A DNA stretch of 64,000 nucleotides from Bacteroidota bacterium (GTDB lineage Bacteria > Bacteroidota > Bacteroidia > Bacteroidales > JAAUTT01). Of the stretch, positions 63,970 to 64,000 are shown one piece after another. How positions within the stretch are numbered: the first letter of the stretch is position 1; every line of letters begins with the position of its first letter. Location of the stretch: the NCBI GenBank assembly GCA_023429135.1, contig JAEYWD010000118.1, forward strand, positions 41,486 to 105,485, written 5' to 3'. The notes below the pieces were generated by a model that did no database searches, was not told the DNA's origin, and saw nothing but the letters and a program-made list of their open reading frames with translations. The position numbers were made by a program, and so were the translations under genes.

Positions 63970-64000
63970 TGTGCATTTTTATTTTTTGTCATAAATAATC

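Overview
The window comes from a Bacteroidota chromosome, most likely a Bacteroidales/Marinilabiliales-type environmental saccharolytic species. I cannot name the genus. The evidence is two ECF sigma/FecR/SusC/SusD glycan-uptake modules, a MurF-Alr fusion, GTG/TTG starts with weak Shine-Dalgarno signals, promoters with the Bacteroidetes -33 TTTG / -7 TAnnTTTG pattern, and intergenic palindromic repeats built around TTCGACAGGCTCA-like words. I saw no rRNA, tRNA or CRISPR array.

Layout. 1-5.1 kb: housekeeping genes (murF-alr cut by the left edge, tdk, a low-complexity hypothetical, a secreted M28 peptidase, rsmI). 5.1-8.6 kb: a leftward run of small genes (alpha/alpha-toroid-like protein, DUF3788, a methyltransferase, hypotheticals). 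8.9-15.3 kb: an SDR oxidoreductase, a LytS/LytT-type two-component system preceded by a secreted partner, lpxB plus a SpoIID-like protein, and a lone receiver protein. 15.6-18.9 kb: the ahpC-ahpF peroxide-defence operon divergent from oxyR, with a clear shared operator. 18.9-19.5 kb: two small membrane proteins.

19.6-28.5 kb: locus 1, sigma -> FecR -> SusC -> SusD, then a two-domain phosphodiesterase/alkaline-phosphatase fusion. This suggests an uptake system for a phosphorylated ligand. 29-40.7 kb: DUF4861 protein, CocE/S15-type hydrolase, and a rightward group of Gfo/Idh/MocA oxidoreductase, small membrane protein, GH95, GH78 and a second Gfo/Idh/MocA protein. 40.8-60 kb: locus 2, GH3, then sigma -> FecR -> SusC -> SusD -> DUF3823 lipoprotein -> orphan barrel-like enzyme -> two GH92 enzymes. 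Together the GH92, GH95, GH78 and GH3 enzymes point to a branched glycan carrying alpha-mannose, fucose (or L-galactose) and rhamnose. The two sigma/anti-sigma pairs probably sense ligand through the STN domain of their own SusC.

60.6-64 kb: an AT-rich accessory tail. It holds an anchored coiled-coil protein, a decayed fragment resembling the S74 tail-fibre chaperone, a 58-residue ORF sharing an exact 17-bp leader with that fragment, a GNAT-like/GIY-YIG-like protein, and an unknown gene bracketed by two imperfect palindromes of about 135-140 bp. The last arrangement looks like a mobile cassette, possibly integron-like, although the core sites are not canonical.
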